The notes under the pieces: generated by a model | What the model was told of the DNA's origin: nothing | What the model saw: the letters and a program-made list of their open reading frames with translations, nothing else | Databases searched by the model: none | Part shown: positions 10,512 to 19,174 of the stretch, one piece after another | Layout of the letters: the number at the start of each line of letters is the position of its first letter | Position numbering within the stretch: position 1 is the stretch's first letter | Assembly (NCBI RefSeq): GCF_947241705.1 | Contig: NC_079270.1 | Span: 620,001 to 684,000 of the forward strand | Direction: 5' to 3' | DNA: 64,000 nt | From: Saccharomyces mikatae IFO 1815 | Taxonomy: Eukaryota > Ascomycota > Saccharomycetes > Saccharomycetales > Saccharomycetaceae | Program-made: the position numbers and the translations under genes

Positions 10512-11297
10512 TCACGCTGTTATGTCTATTTGTTCTTCTTGTATGTCACAAATGTTAACAATACTTTCCTTCAGCACCGCGGTGGTGCCTCTGGGGAACT
10601 TATAGCTCTTTTGCTTTGATTCTCTCACGTTTGGAGTCAAATAATTTCTCAAGTACTCTGCGTCCTTACCTATTTCCATAACACACACATCCACATTGGA
10701 ACCAGACCCCAAATCGTTCCAGATACCAGCCTGGATCGCATCAGAGGCCAATTTGACGGCTTCGTCCTTCGTAAGGTCTTGCTTCCAGTGTGATTCCAGT
10801 ACGGCCATTGCCGCTAGAGAACCGGAACCTAGAGATAGATAGTAACCAACATCAGTAGAACCATGTGCATGAATCGAGAACAGGTGAGAACCTGTGGGGT
10901 CAACACCAGCAACAATCAAATAAGCACCGATGTGGCCTTGGTACTTGAACAAATGCTGCTTGAGCATCTGTAAAGCAGAGACTACTCTTGGCTCTCTCGA
11001 AGTATATAAAGAATGTAATTCAATGTTAGACCCAATTAACTGAGTAACTGCTTCAGTATCGGCGGCAGTACCCGCACCAGCACACCATATTTTGGGGGAA
11101 ATCCTATGTAATTTCGCGCAATTCTTATCTGCCACAATTGGACCTTGTGTTGATCTTGTATCTGCAGCGATCACCACTCCATCATTATATTTTACCCCCA
11201 CAATGGTGGTACCTGTAGAAGTGGCCTTGGGTTGTGTGTGCGAGTTTTCCGCTAAGAAACTATTTCTTTGATAATTGTCGAATGATAAACCTGCCAT
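10512..11297 (-). CDS. PUP1: 20S proteasome beta-2 subunit Pup1
   Basis: The protein has 261 residues, exactly the S. cerevisiae length. It is the trypsin-like active beta-2 subunit of the 20S proteasome. It is made with a 29-residue propeptide ending in Gly29, before the catalytic Thr30 in the GTTIVGV motif. The Ntn-hydrolase features follow (ADTRST, the active-site Lys in VADKNC, GSGSLAAM). The frame continues 78 bases upstream, but the only initiation-like codon there is TTG, so the ATG at 11297 is chosen. It is divergent from PET123, with an Rpn4-type site between them. Confidence 0.97.
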   Translation of the reverse strand: MAGLSFDNYQRNSFLAENSHTQPKATSTGTTIVGVKYNDGVVIAADTRSTQGPIVADKNCAKLHRISPKIWCAGAGTAADTEAVTQLIGSNIELHSLYTSREPRVVSALQMLKQHLFKYQGHIGAYLIVAGVDPTGSHLFSIHAHGSTDVGYYLSLGSGSLAAMAVLESHWKQDLTKDEAVKLASDAIQAGIWNDLGSGSNVDVCVMEIGKDAEYLRNYLTPNVRESKQKSYKFPRGTTAVLKESIVNICDIQEEQIDITA

Positions 11298-11442
11298 ACT
11301 CAATTTAATTTTCTCCTTGACTATCAGGCTATGTGGGGAAGTACTCCAAATAAATTTAAACGTTCCACTGATCAACCTTGTTTCGTTAATTGGCTTTCAG
11401 CTACTTAGTAGTTTATCCTTTCCATATTTTCCTTTCAGTAAT

Positions 11443-11451
11443 TTTGCCACT
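11443..11451 (-). promoter_or_regulatory. Rpn4-type proteasome element (PACE variant)
   Basis: Read on the PUP1 strand this is AGTGGCAAA, one base from the PACE consensus GGTGGCAAA. It lies about 146-154 bases upstream of the PUP1 ATG, the usual spacing for Rpn4 sites at proteasome genes. The sequence is seen; the binding is inferred from the family. Confidence 0.75.
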
Positions 11452-11700
11452 CGTCCGGGTGACAAATTATTAGAAGCCCTAACTTATCCGTACTATTTAT
11501 TTAGGTCATCAAGATAGGGCATGAATCAGACCTAATTATTGTCACTAATAACGAATACAAATAGCTAAGCCTGAGGCCGGTGAATAAGAAACGAAGTTCT
11601 AATAGGAGCAAGAACACGAAGAGAACACTCGTATATACTGCAAACGGGTACCGAGTTGGCTATTGGTTGTTCGTAACAACAGAAACAAAGAAATTGAAGC

Positions 11701-12651
11701 ATGGGAAAAGGTGTGGCCAAGTATGGCTTCAAGAGTGGGGTTTTTCCCACAACTAGATCCATTCTGAAGAACCCCACTACAAAGCAGACGGATATCATCA
11801 ATAAAGTGAAATCGCCCAAGCCCAAAGGTGTTCTTGGTATTGGGTATGCCAAGGGTGTGAAACACCCAAAAGGTTCACATAGATTGTCGCCTAAGGTCGA
11901 GTTTATTAATGTAGATACGCTTATTGCACAGACTGTGGCCCAACCTCAGAGTATCAAGTCCAGTAATGGTTCAGCTCAGAAAATAAGATTACAGAAAGCA
12001 GAATTGAGGAGGAATTTTTTGAGTGAAGCATTCCGCAAGGAGGAAGCTAAACTGTTGCATCTACACGAATATATGCAAAAGAAAACAAAGGAACTGGAAA
12101 TGGCGAAAGAATTGGAGCTAGAAAAACTGAACAAGGAAAAATCTTCAGATTTGACTATAATGACTCTGGACAAAATGATGTCACAACCTTTTTTAAGGAA
12201 TAGGTCACCGGAGGAGACTGAACTATTGAAGTTAAAAAGAAACTACAATAGATCACTACTAAATCTCCGGACGTACAAGACAAAGCTAAACAAGCTATTA
12301 AACCTATACCATGTTGCTAATGAGTTTATAGTTACCGAACCCCAATTGGCAAAGAAAATTGATAAGGTATTTAGCGATGAAACGCAAGAATTTTCCGATG
12401 CTTATGATGTAACTTCCAACTTCACGCAATTTGGTACCAGAAAATCCCTTCTTTCAGGTAATTCTACCTTACAAACCACAATCAATAACGCAATAATGGG
12501 TTCTTTGACAAACGAAAAGTTTTTCGATGTTTCTCTGGTAGATTCGTTCCTGAACAAAGATTTACGAAAGATTTCAGATAGGATAGATTCCAAATTAAAT
12601 CTCTCCTCCAATGAATCCGGAAATGGAGATAATAATACAACCACCTTGTAA
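11701..12651 (+). CDS. PET123: Mitochondrial small ribosomal subunit protein Pet123 (mS26)
   Basis: The protein has 316 residues (318 in S. cerevisiae) and belongs to the mitochondrial ribosome small subunit, so it is needed for respiration. The N-terminus [18 protein letters not shown] is basic and free of acidic residues, as in matrix-targeted proteins. The centre (about residues 95-160) is a charged Lys/Glu-rich helix likely to be coiled. It is divergent from PUP1 across about 400 bases and convergent with SME1. No catalytic motif is expected. The assignment rests on whole-length similarity and order. Confidence 0.93.
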   Translation: MGKGVAKYGFKSGVFPTTRSILKNPTTKQTDIINKVKSPKPKGVLGIGYAKGVKHPKGSHRLSPKVEFINVDTLIAQTVAQPQSIKSSNGSAQKIRLQKAELRRNFLSEAFRKEEAKLLHLHEYMQKKTKELEMAKELELEKLNKEKSSDLTIMTLDKMMSQPFLRNRSPEETELLKLKRNYNRSLLNLRTYKTKLNKLLNLYHVANEFIVTEPQLAKKIDKVFSDETQEFSDAYDVTSNFTQFGTRKSLLSGNSTLQTTINNAIMGSLTNEKFFDVSLVDSFLNKDLRKISDRIDSKLNLSSNESGNGDNNTTTL

Positions 12652-12819
12652 ATAACTACTATATATAATACTTTAACATATCATGTACCCGAAAGTGCCT
12701 CAAACACATTGAAACTGACACATATACTAATGAAAGAAAAAATATCAAATCGATTATGAATATGCCCCGCTACATAAAACACTGCGATTTGTCTGTCCTC
12801 TCCTCCTCTTTCTCTTTTA

Positions 12820-13104
12820 TTAGTCAACGGACGTTATTAATGTGATATTATCACCTTTTAAGAGGATCTTCCCCAAAGGCGTTCCTTTCTCCACATCCTC
12901 TTTACCATTCGCGCTATTAACAGGAATTTCCACAGCATCATCGATAACTACGTTCATGAACTCATCAAATCCCACTATTTTACCCCTGATTCTTATGCCA
13001 ACCTGCTCAAACAACCATATTGTTACCAGTGTTTGCTGTTGTAAATAGTTAAAGATACAATTTATTGGTGGCAACATAGCTTTGCCTTTGACTCTAGTCG
13101 ACAT
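12820..13104 (-). CDS. SME1: Spliceosomal Sm protein E
   Basis: The protein has 94 residues, the S. cerevisiae length. It is a core Sm-ring protein of the U1, U2, U4 and U5 snRNPs. The Sm1 motif is visible as VGIRIRGKIVGFDEFMNVVIDD and the Sm2 motif as GKILLKGDNITLI. It is read from the ATG at 13104 and is divergent from MTR10, sharing a promoter region of about 270 bases. Nothing is unusual. Confidence 0.96.
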   Translation of the reverse strand: MSTRVKGKAMLPPINCIFNYLQQQTLVTIWLFEQVGIRIRGKIVGFDEFMNVVIDDAVEIPVNSANGKEDVEKGTPLGKILLKGDNITLITSVD

Positions 13105-13375
13105 TGTATATTTCTTGTACTTTTTCTATATCCTTCTTGAATTCTATAGTCTTCTTTTTTCCTATTATCTCTTTTCTTTATAATGAATTATGCTTATCCC
13201 ACTTCCAATTTTATTCCAGTGTTAGATGCTTAGCTTTCGGTATAACTGAAAAAAAATTTTCGAACATAAGGGATATTGACAAAAAAGAATAAGTGAAGAA
13301 AAAGTATAATAAAGATATTGTCCACGAATCTTCACCAAGAGTTCGTCGAGAATACATTACAGGCTCACTTACAAA

Positions 13376-16294
13376 ATGGACAACTTGCAGGTATCTGATA
13401 TACAAAATGCTTTACAATGCATATCGTCTACCGCATCTCAAGACGATAAAAATAAAGCGCTTCAATTTTTAGAACATTTTCAAAGATCTACTACTGCTTG
13501 GTCTATTTGCAATGAGATATTATCTAAGCAAGACCCTACAAACTCTCTTTTGGAATTAAATATTTTTGCTGCACAAACTCTAAGGAATAAAGTCACATAT
13601 GATCTATCACAATTAGAGAACAATCTACTACAATTTAAAGATTCTTTGTTGACACTTTTATTATCGCATAACCAAAAACTAATCATTACACAATTGAACG
13701 TTGCATTAGCACGTCTAGCAATTCAGTTCTTAGAATGGCAGAACCCAATTTTCGAGATCATTTCTTTGTTGAATTCTTCACCATCTATTTTGTTAAATTT
13801 CCTAAGAATTTTACCTGAAGAAACTTTAGATATTGCCTCTACCCCTCTAACGGAAGTAGAATTCAATTCCAGAATTCATGAACTTATTGATCCCATAGCA
13901 GAGGATGTGCTGAAGTTTCTAGTCTCATGCATAGAACTATTACAAAATACGGATCAAAACTCTAACTCATCAATTTCACTTGAACAAATTTTACGTTGTT
14001 TGAACTCTTGGTCTTATGAGTTTCCAATCGAGCAGTTACTTACTGTACAACCATTGATAACCCTCGTATTTGAGACTATTTCTAATGGTAATGACAATGA
14101 TATGGAAGCATTCGATTCTGCTATCGATTGTCTATGCGTTGTTCTTAGAGAAAGCAGAGATAGTACCAACGAGCAGTTAATTTCTGGTTTATTTCAAGAA
14201 CTAATGCTTTTGCAAGAAAAATTATTACCCACTCTAATAATAGATCAACCTTTGAATGATGAATATGATTGTGATCTCTTAGAAGGTATGACCCGAGTAT
14301 TCGTGGAAGCTGGCGAAGCTTGGTCTGTTGTTATATCTAAAAATCCTGAGTTTTTCAAACCAATGGTTTTAGTGCTGCTGATGTTGACCTGCAAAAATGA
14401 AGACTTGGATATTGTTTCCTATACTTTCCCATTTTGGTTCAATTTCAAACAAAGTTTAGTTTTGCCAAGATATCAAGACTCAAAGAAAGCTTATTCTGAT
14501 ATTTTTGTAAAATTAATAAATGGTATTATCACTCATTTGCAGTACCCATCAGGCCATTTTTCATCCAAAGAGGAGGAAGATAAATTCAAAGATTTTAGGT
14601 ATCATATGGGTGATGTATTGAAGGATTGTACTGCGGTCGTAGGAACCTCCGATGCTTTATCACAGCCATTAATAAGAATAAAATCTGCAATAGAAAACAA
14701 CAATAGTTGGCAAATAATGGAAGCCCCATTATTCTCCCTAAGGACAATGGCTAAAGAAATTTCATTAACAGAAAGCACTATATTACCAGAAATTATTAAA
14801 ATTATTTGTAACCTTCCGGAGCAGCCGAAAATTAGATATGCCTCAACATTGGTCCTAGGTAGATATACCGAATGGACAGCCAAACATCCAGAACTATTAG
14901 AAATTCAATTGCAGTATATTTTTAATGGTTTTCAGTTGCATGAGGGTTCCTCAGATATGCAAAGTATAATCACCGCATCATCGCATGCACTAATGTTTTT
15001 TTGTTTGGATTGCTCAAAACTGCTAACCGGATACATTGATCAATTAATCAACTTCTTTTTTAATGTGCAGAACTCTGTCGATATTGAGTCACAGTTTGAA
15101 CTATGTCAAGGATTAAGTGCAGTAATAAATAATCAGCCAGAATCGAAGGTTTCAGCAATATTCCAACAGCTGCTAGATGATAATTTAAAACAAGTCGAGG
15201 CTTTAGTACCTCAGTGGAAGACAAATTCAATGTTATTTGCTCCACAGATTGCTGATAAAATTGATTTGCTATATGCACTTTTTGAAGAATTGAAACCAAG
15301 ATACAGTTATCCTCAGCAGGGATCAGAACCTTTACTACCAGAAATAGAATTTATTTGGAATGCATTAAGAACGTTGTTGTTGGATGCGGGAACAATGATG
15401 GATAGTATCATAGTGGAAAGAGTAGCTAAGCTGTTACGAAGAATCTTTGAGAGGTTCCATGTATTTTGTGAACCAATATTGCCTTCTGTTGCCGAATTTT
15501 TAATCCAGGGTTATTTAACCACTGGATTTGGTTCGTATTTGTGGTGCTCAGGTTCTCTTATAGTTATTTTTGGTGATGATGAATCATTCCCCATTTCACC
15601 CGACTTGAAGGGTGCTGTTTGGAAGTTTGCTTTATCCCAATGCGAAACGTTCATATTAAATTTCAATAAGTTTGATAAGCTTCAATTAAACAATTATCAT
15701 GAAGCAATCATTGACTTTTTCTCATTAATTTCGGATTTAATCATGTTCTACCCCGGCGCATTTTTGAATTCTAGAGAGTTATTAAGTCCAGTACTGGATG
15801 TCGCACTCGAATGTGTCAACAAACTCGACAACTACGACGCTTATATTTGTATATTGCGGTGTTTGGATGATATCATATCATGGGGGTTCAAAACTCCACC
15901 AATTTCAACAGTTTCCATCGAGATTGTTCCAGAAGAATGGAGAAACCAAGTTGTCAACGAAGTAGTGATAGCACACGGTAACCAATTAATATTAGTTTTA
16001 TTCATTGGGTTAGTAACCACTTTTGAAAATACTGCTCATTCAGATGCCATCAGTTGTATTGTAAAATGTTTGAGAATACTCACAGAGGCGAATAATAACG
16101 ATTCGACGATCTGTGTCGGATGGATTTATAAAGTGATGGAGCAACTTGGCCAGGTAACCAATAACGAAAGAGATAATTTGACAAAGGCTGTAGTCGAAGG
16201 ACTGAATTCAAAAGATTACAGAAAGGTAAGGGAGGGAATCAGAACATTTGTGGGATGGTATTCAAGAAAGAATGTCAATTCGAGATTTGAATAA
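13376..16294 (+). CDS. MTR10: Importin-beta family nuclear receptor Mtr10
   Basis: The protein has 972 residues, the S. cerevisiae length. It is a transportin-SR type karyopherin that imports the mRNA-binding SR-like protein Npl3 and affects tRNA and telomerase RNA traffic. The whole chain reads as helical HEAT-type repeats with no catalytic motif. The N-terminal region (about 1-110) has the importin-beta N-like pattern, with Leu-rich paired helices and LNIFAAQTLRNK. The start at 13376 follows an A-rich leader (ACAAAATGG). It is convergent with PNS1. Confidence 0.95.
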   Translation: MDNLQVSDIQNALQCISSTASQDDKNKALQFLEHFQRSTTAWSICNEILSKQDPTNSLLELNIFAAQTLRNKVTYDLSQLENNLLQFKDSLLTLLLSHNQKLIITQLNVALARLAIQFLEWQNPIFEIISLLNSSPSILLNFLRILPEETLDIASTPLTEVEFNSRIHELIDPIAEDVLKFLVSCIELLQNTDQNSNSSISLEQILRCLNSWSYEFPIEQLLTVQPLITLVFETISNGNDNDMEAFDSAIDCLCVVLRESRDSTNEQLISGLFQELMLLQEKLLPTLIIDQPLNDEYDCDLLEGMTRVFVEAGEAWSVVISKNPEFFKPMVLVLLMLTCKNEDLDIVSYTFPFWFNFKQSLVLPRYQDSKKAYSDIFVKLINGIITHLQYPSGHFSSKEEEDKFKDFRYHMGDVLKDCTAVVGTSDALSQPLIRIKSAIENNNSWQIMEAPLFSLRTMAKEISLTESTILPEIIKIICNLPEQPKIRYASTLVLGRYTEWTAKHPELLEIQLQYIFNGFQLHEGSSDMQSIITASSHALMFFCLDCSKLLTGYIDQLINFFFNVQNSVDIESQFELCQGLSAVINNQPESKVSAIFQQLLDDNLKQVEALVPQWKTNSMLFAPQIADKIDLLYALFEELKPRYSYPQQGSEPLLPEIEFIWNALRTLLLDAGTMMDSIIVERVAKLLRRIFERFHVFCEPILPSVAEFLIQGYLTTGFGSYLWCSGSLIVIFGDDESFPISPDLKGAVWKFALSQCETFILNFNKFDKLQLNNYHEAIIDFFSLISDLIMFYPGAFLNSRELLSPVLDVALECVNKLDNYDAYICILRCLDDIISWGFKTPPISTVSIEIVPEEWRNQVVNEVVIAHGNQLILVLFIGLVTTFENTAHSDAISCIVKCLRILTEANNNDSTICVGWIYKVMEQLGQVTNNERDNLTKAVVEGLNSKDYRKVREGIRTFVGWYSRKNVNSRFE

Positions 16295-16509
16295 AATGCT
16301 TTAAAAAGTTACCTATGGCTCGGCTCACCCATATGTTCTGCAAATTATTAATAGAAGTATAGAAACAGACTAAAAGAAAAAAATAGGACATGAAGGATGA
16401 TTTTGATTGTTTAATCGAAGAGAAATTAAGTATTAAAATAAAATTCTAATTAAATATAGCATTGTAAAGAAGAACAAGGAGAAATAGCAAAAAAATTATA
16501 AACGTCTCT

Positions 16510-18129
16510 TTACACGTTTTGATGACTCAATTTTCGAAGTACATCAGGATATGCCCTGAATATCTCATCAAACCTATGAGGGTAGGAATGATGAAAGACC
16601 TCCGGATCGTTACCGAGGGCAACAAAGAAGGTTGCTGTACCTGATCTGATGGCTTCTGTTGCGATGTTACAAATCTGTAAGGCGATAACAAATGAAAAGG
16701 CCATTAAGGCACCATTATAGGCACCGTCTGAATTGTATTGAGGTGAGGTGAATCTTAGATACAAGAATGTGAACAAAGCGGTCATGTAACTGGCAAACAT
16801 TGCAAATAAACCCAGTGCGATATTTATTAGGTTATCATTGATCAGGGCATCCATACCCTTTTCTCTTAACATGTACCAAGTTTCTTTAGCGGCTCTCAGG
16901 TAAGGTTTCCCATAGAGGGCGATAAATGAGTACGCATAGTGATTGAAGTACTCAGCCAGCCATTTAAGGAACCCGATAATCCAATCAAACACCATAAACA
17001 AAATTTGGATAGCAATTTTTCCGCCACCATTGGAGGTAACATCCTTTCTGATCATTTGTAATACTTGCTTCAGCAGTTCGATCAGAGCAACTAGCAACGA
17101 CCCAAAGCAAATGGAACCAAAGGAGTAGGTCATGGCTCTTTTCAATGCCCCAAATGCAGGCCACCTTGGCATTCCTTGATCTGATTTTGACATATAGTAC
17201 CAGCTGCCAAAGACACCAGAAATAACACAATGAATGACGTTTCTGATTACTTCAGAGATATAATAGCCGCAGAAAAACACCACAACCAAGACACCGATTA
17301 ACTTTGAGTGTGAACAACTGCCACCGGAGACGTCGCAGCCGCCATTCGCGCTATTGGGGTCATATTTAATGTAAGTTGCCACGATGACTGCGGAGAAGAG
17401 AAACCCAAACGCACTGGCAACAATGGCACCAACAAAGGAAACAAAGAAGATTTGTGGACATTTTTTCATGGCATCGACGACAACCTTCAATATCGCTACG
17501 GAGAGAGGAATTCTAGATCTCATGCCCCAATAGCACCAGGCGGTCATGAACGTGAAAACCAAGAATACAATCCCTGCAGACCAGTACCGCAAGGACATGT
17601 ACATAATGGCTGTCCCAAGAGAAGCCACTAGATTAATGATCATACCACAATATATGAATTGCTTCGGAAAAATCCGACAAAGCGTGAGGCCCAAAATGGA
17701 AAAGATCAGGGCAATAATGCACACAAAAACCAGTAAGATAGCAGAATTTGTGTTCAGCGTACCAGTGTTAACCCCATCGTATATCCCGGAACCCGTACTA
17801 CTATAGTTCTGGGACCACGCTCTTAACGTGATGGCAGCAATGGCGATGAACCCCCCCACAGTACAAAGGAAAAGAATCGTGAACGGCCAATCGTTCCACT
17901 TAGGCTTATTGTCATTTTCTGTAGGGAAGGCTTCGTCAAAGCTCCCAATAGGGGCGCCACTCGTTTTCGAGTTTAGATTGTAATACTGATCCTGCCTAAA
18001 ATGGTACGGCGTCTGACCGTCACTGGGATTCGCCGCGGCAGAGTTCTCGGATGAGCTGGGCGGTCTCTGGTTGGGATCGTACGCTGGAGGTGGTTGTGGA
18101 GGTCTCTCGTATTTTTCATTCGATGACAT
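16510..18129 (-). CDS. PNS1: Choline-transporter-like membrane protein Pns1
   Basis: The protein has 539 residues, the S. cerevisiae length, and belongs to the CTL/SLC44 family. The first 95 residues are hydrophilic and rich in Pro, Asn and Ser (PPQPPPAYDP). About ten to twelve hydrophobic segments follow, including one near residues 97-117. The conserved C-terminal half contains the family stretch YAYSFIALYGKPYL. In S. cerevisiae it is at the plasma membrane, but a choline transport role was not supported, so the substrate is unknown. Three STREs lie upstream. Confidence 0.95.
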   Translation of the reverse strand: MSSNEKYERPPQPPPAYDPNQRPPSSSENSAAANPSDGQTPYHFRQDQYYNLNSKTSGAPIGSFDEAFPTENDNKPKWNDWPFTILFLCTVGGFIAIAAITLRAWSQNYSSTGSGIYDGVNTGTLNTNSAILLVFVCIIALIFSILGLTLCRIFPKQFIYCGMIINLVASLGTAIMYMSLRYWSAGIVFLVFTFMTAWCYWGMRSRIPLSVAILKVVVDAMKKCPQIFFVSFVGAIVASAFGFLFSAVIVATYIKYDPNSANGGCDVSGGSCSHSKLIGVLVVVFFCGYYISEVIRNVIHCVISGVFGSWYYMSKSDQGMPRWPAFGALKRAMTYSFGSICFGSLLVALIELLKQVLQMIRKDVTSNGGGKIAIQILFMVFDWIIGFLKWLAEYFNHYAYSFIALYGKPYLRAAKETWYMLREKGMDALINDNLINIALGLFAMFASYMTALFTFLYLRFTSPQYNSDGAYNGALMAFSFVIALQICNIATEAIRSGTATFFVALGNDPEVFHHSYPHRFDEIFRAYPDVLRKLSHQNV

Positions 18130-19174
18130 ATCGTATCACTATACTTATAATCCCAGTTATTCTTGATTACCCTGAATGAGGATATGCACGTTTAAGCTGT
18201 TTATGGCGAGCAATTAAAATAGAAGATAAAAACTAATATAGAGTAGGAGCTTTCTCACTCGCTTTGTTTTCCTAGAAGAAGCGATTACGGATGAACTACA
18301 ATTTAAAGAGTATATACATATCAGGAAGTGTTAGCACTCTACGTGTATGGTTATGTGATTGTGATGATGATCCTATATATAAGTAACTGTTAAATCATTA
18401 CGCAAACAGGGAACCCCTTAAACCCCTCAAGGATCTACTGTTGGAAGAATCCTATTTGGAAGGGTACCACAAAAAAGAAAAGATAAAAAAAGTTTCTACT
18501 GTGGTTACTGTAGTAGTCGTCCTTTCCCCCTCTGCAACCGGCCGTGCCGTGCCGCGCGGTGTCTCTAACGCAGTACTATTACGTATGATAACTCCGCTAG
18601 CGCAGTGCGCCGCTCATTGAAGAGACTTGATAAGAGCAAAGCTCTTTGCTACGTCACCGAAAAGGATGTCTCGATGGGACTACAGGTAGTTTCGAAGATA
18701 TCTTCAGGTAATACGCTCGAGGTGATGATGAATAGCAGCGGTTTGGTAAACTATGGTGTGTAAGAAATGACCAAAATCCGAAATTAAAAGTTGATATTTA
18801 ACTCTCGATAAATGAGTCACCTTTTATAATTGGTTGAAATGTTCACTTGAACGTGACGTTTCAAAGAATAAGAAGTTGGGAGACGACCGCAGCCGTGCAA
18901 CTTTTCACGGGGTGCACGGGTGCAAAATAGGTACGATTACCGCAATGTGTAGTAGTGGTTTAGCGGTCCAATGTTGGATAAAAGTTGACTTTGAAAGGAA
19001 GAATAATTCCTCTGTATCGTTAATAATAGGCAATTTAATCGTTATTTTTCCGATGTGGGACCCCCCATCAAGATGATTTCATAATCTTAATAATTATATA
19101 CACATTTAATGATAAAAAATAACTAATGAGGATATTACAGTACTTGTGTTTTTTGAGGCAGTCTTGATTTGAAA
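18130..19174. other. PNS1 upstream / YRR1 downstream gap with a GC-rich block
   Basis: A 1045-base gap between two leftward genes. It contains STREs (18414-18531), a GC-rich patch (about 18530-18615) with CCGTGCC and GCGCAGTGCGC repeats, and a 7-bp inverted repeat CCGTGCA/TGCACGG at 18893-18899 and 18913-18919. An open frame of 80 codons near 18834-19076 has no recognisable product and is not called as a gene. Confidence 0.5.
18414..18531. promoter_or_regulatory. Three stress-response elements upstream of PNS1
   Basis: CCCCT cores, the Msn2/Msn4 sites, lie at 18414-18418, 18423-18427 and 18527-18531. This is about 285-400 bases upstream of the PNS1 ATG. The first two are nine bases apart. 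The spacing suggests stress induction of PNS1; that is inferred, not shown. Confidence 0.6.

Noticed and set aside
10572-10581. CCGCGG words in PUP1, PNS1 and LAS17 coding regions as PDREs
   Set aside because: They lack the flanking T and A of TCCGCGGA or lie within coding sequence under codon constraint.
11298-11375. N-terminal extension of PUP1 by 26 codons
   Set aside because: There is no ATG, only TTG, and the known protein starts at the ATG at 11297.
18834-19076. 80-codon frame upstream of PNS1
   Set aside because: No recognisable domain, no clear start context and low-complexity surroundings. It may be chance.
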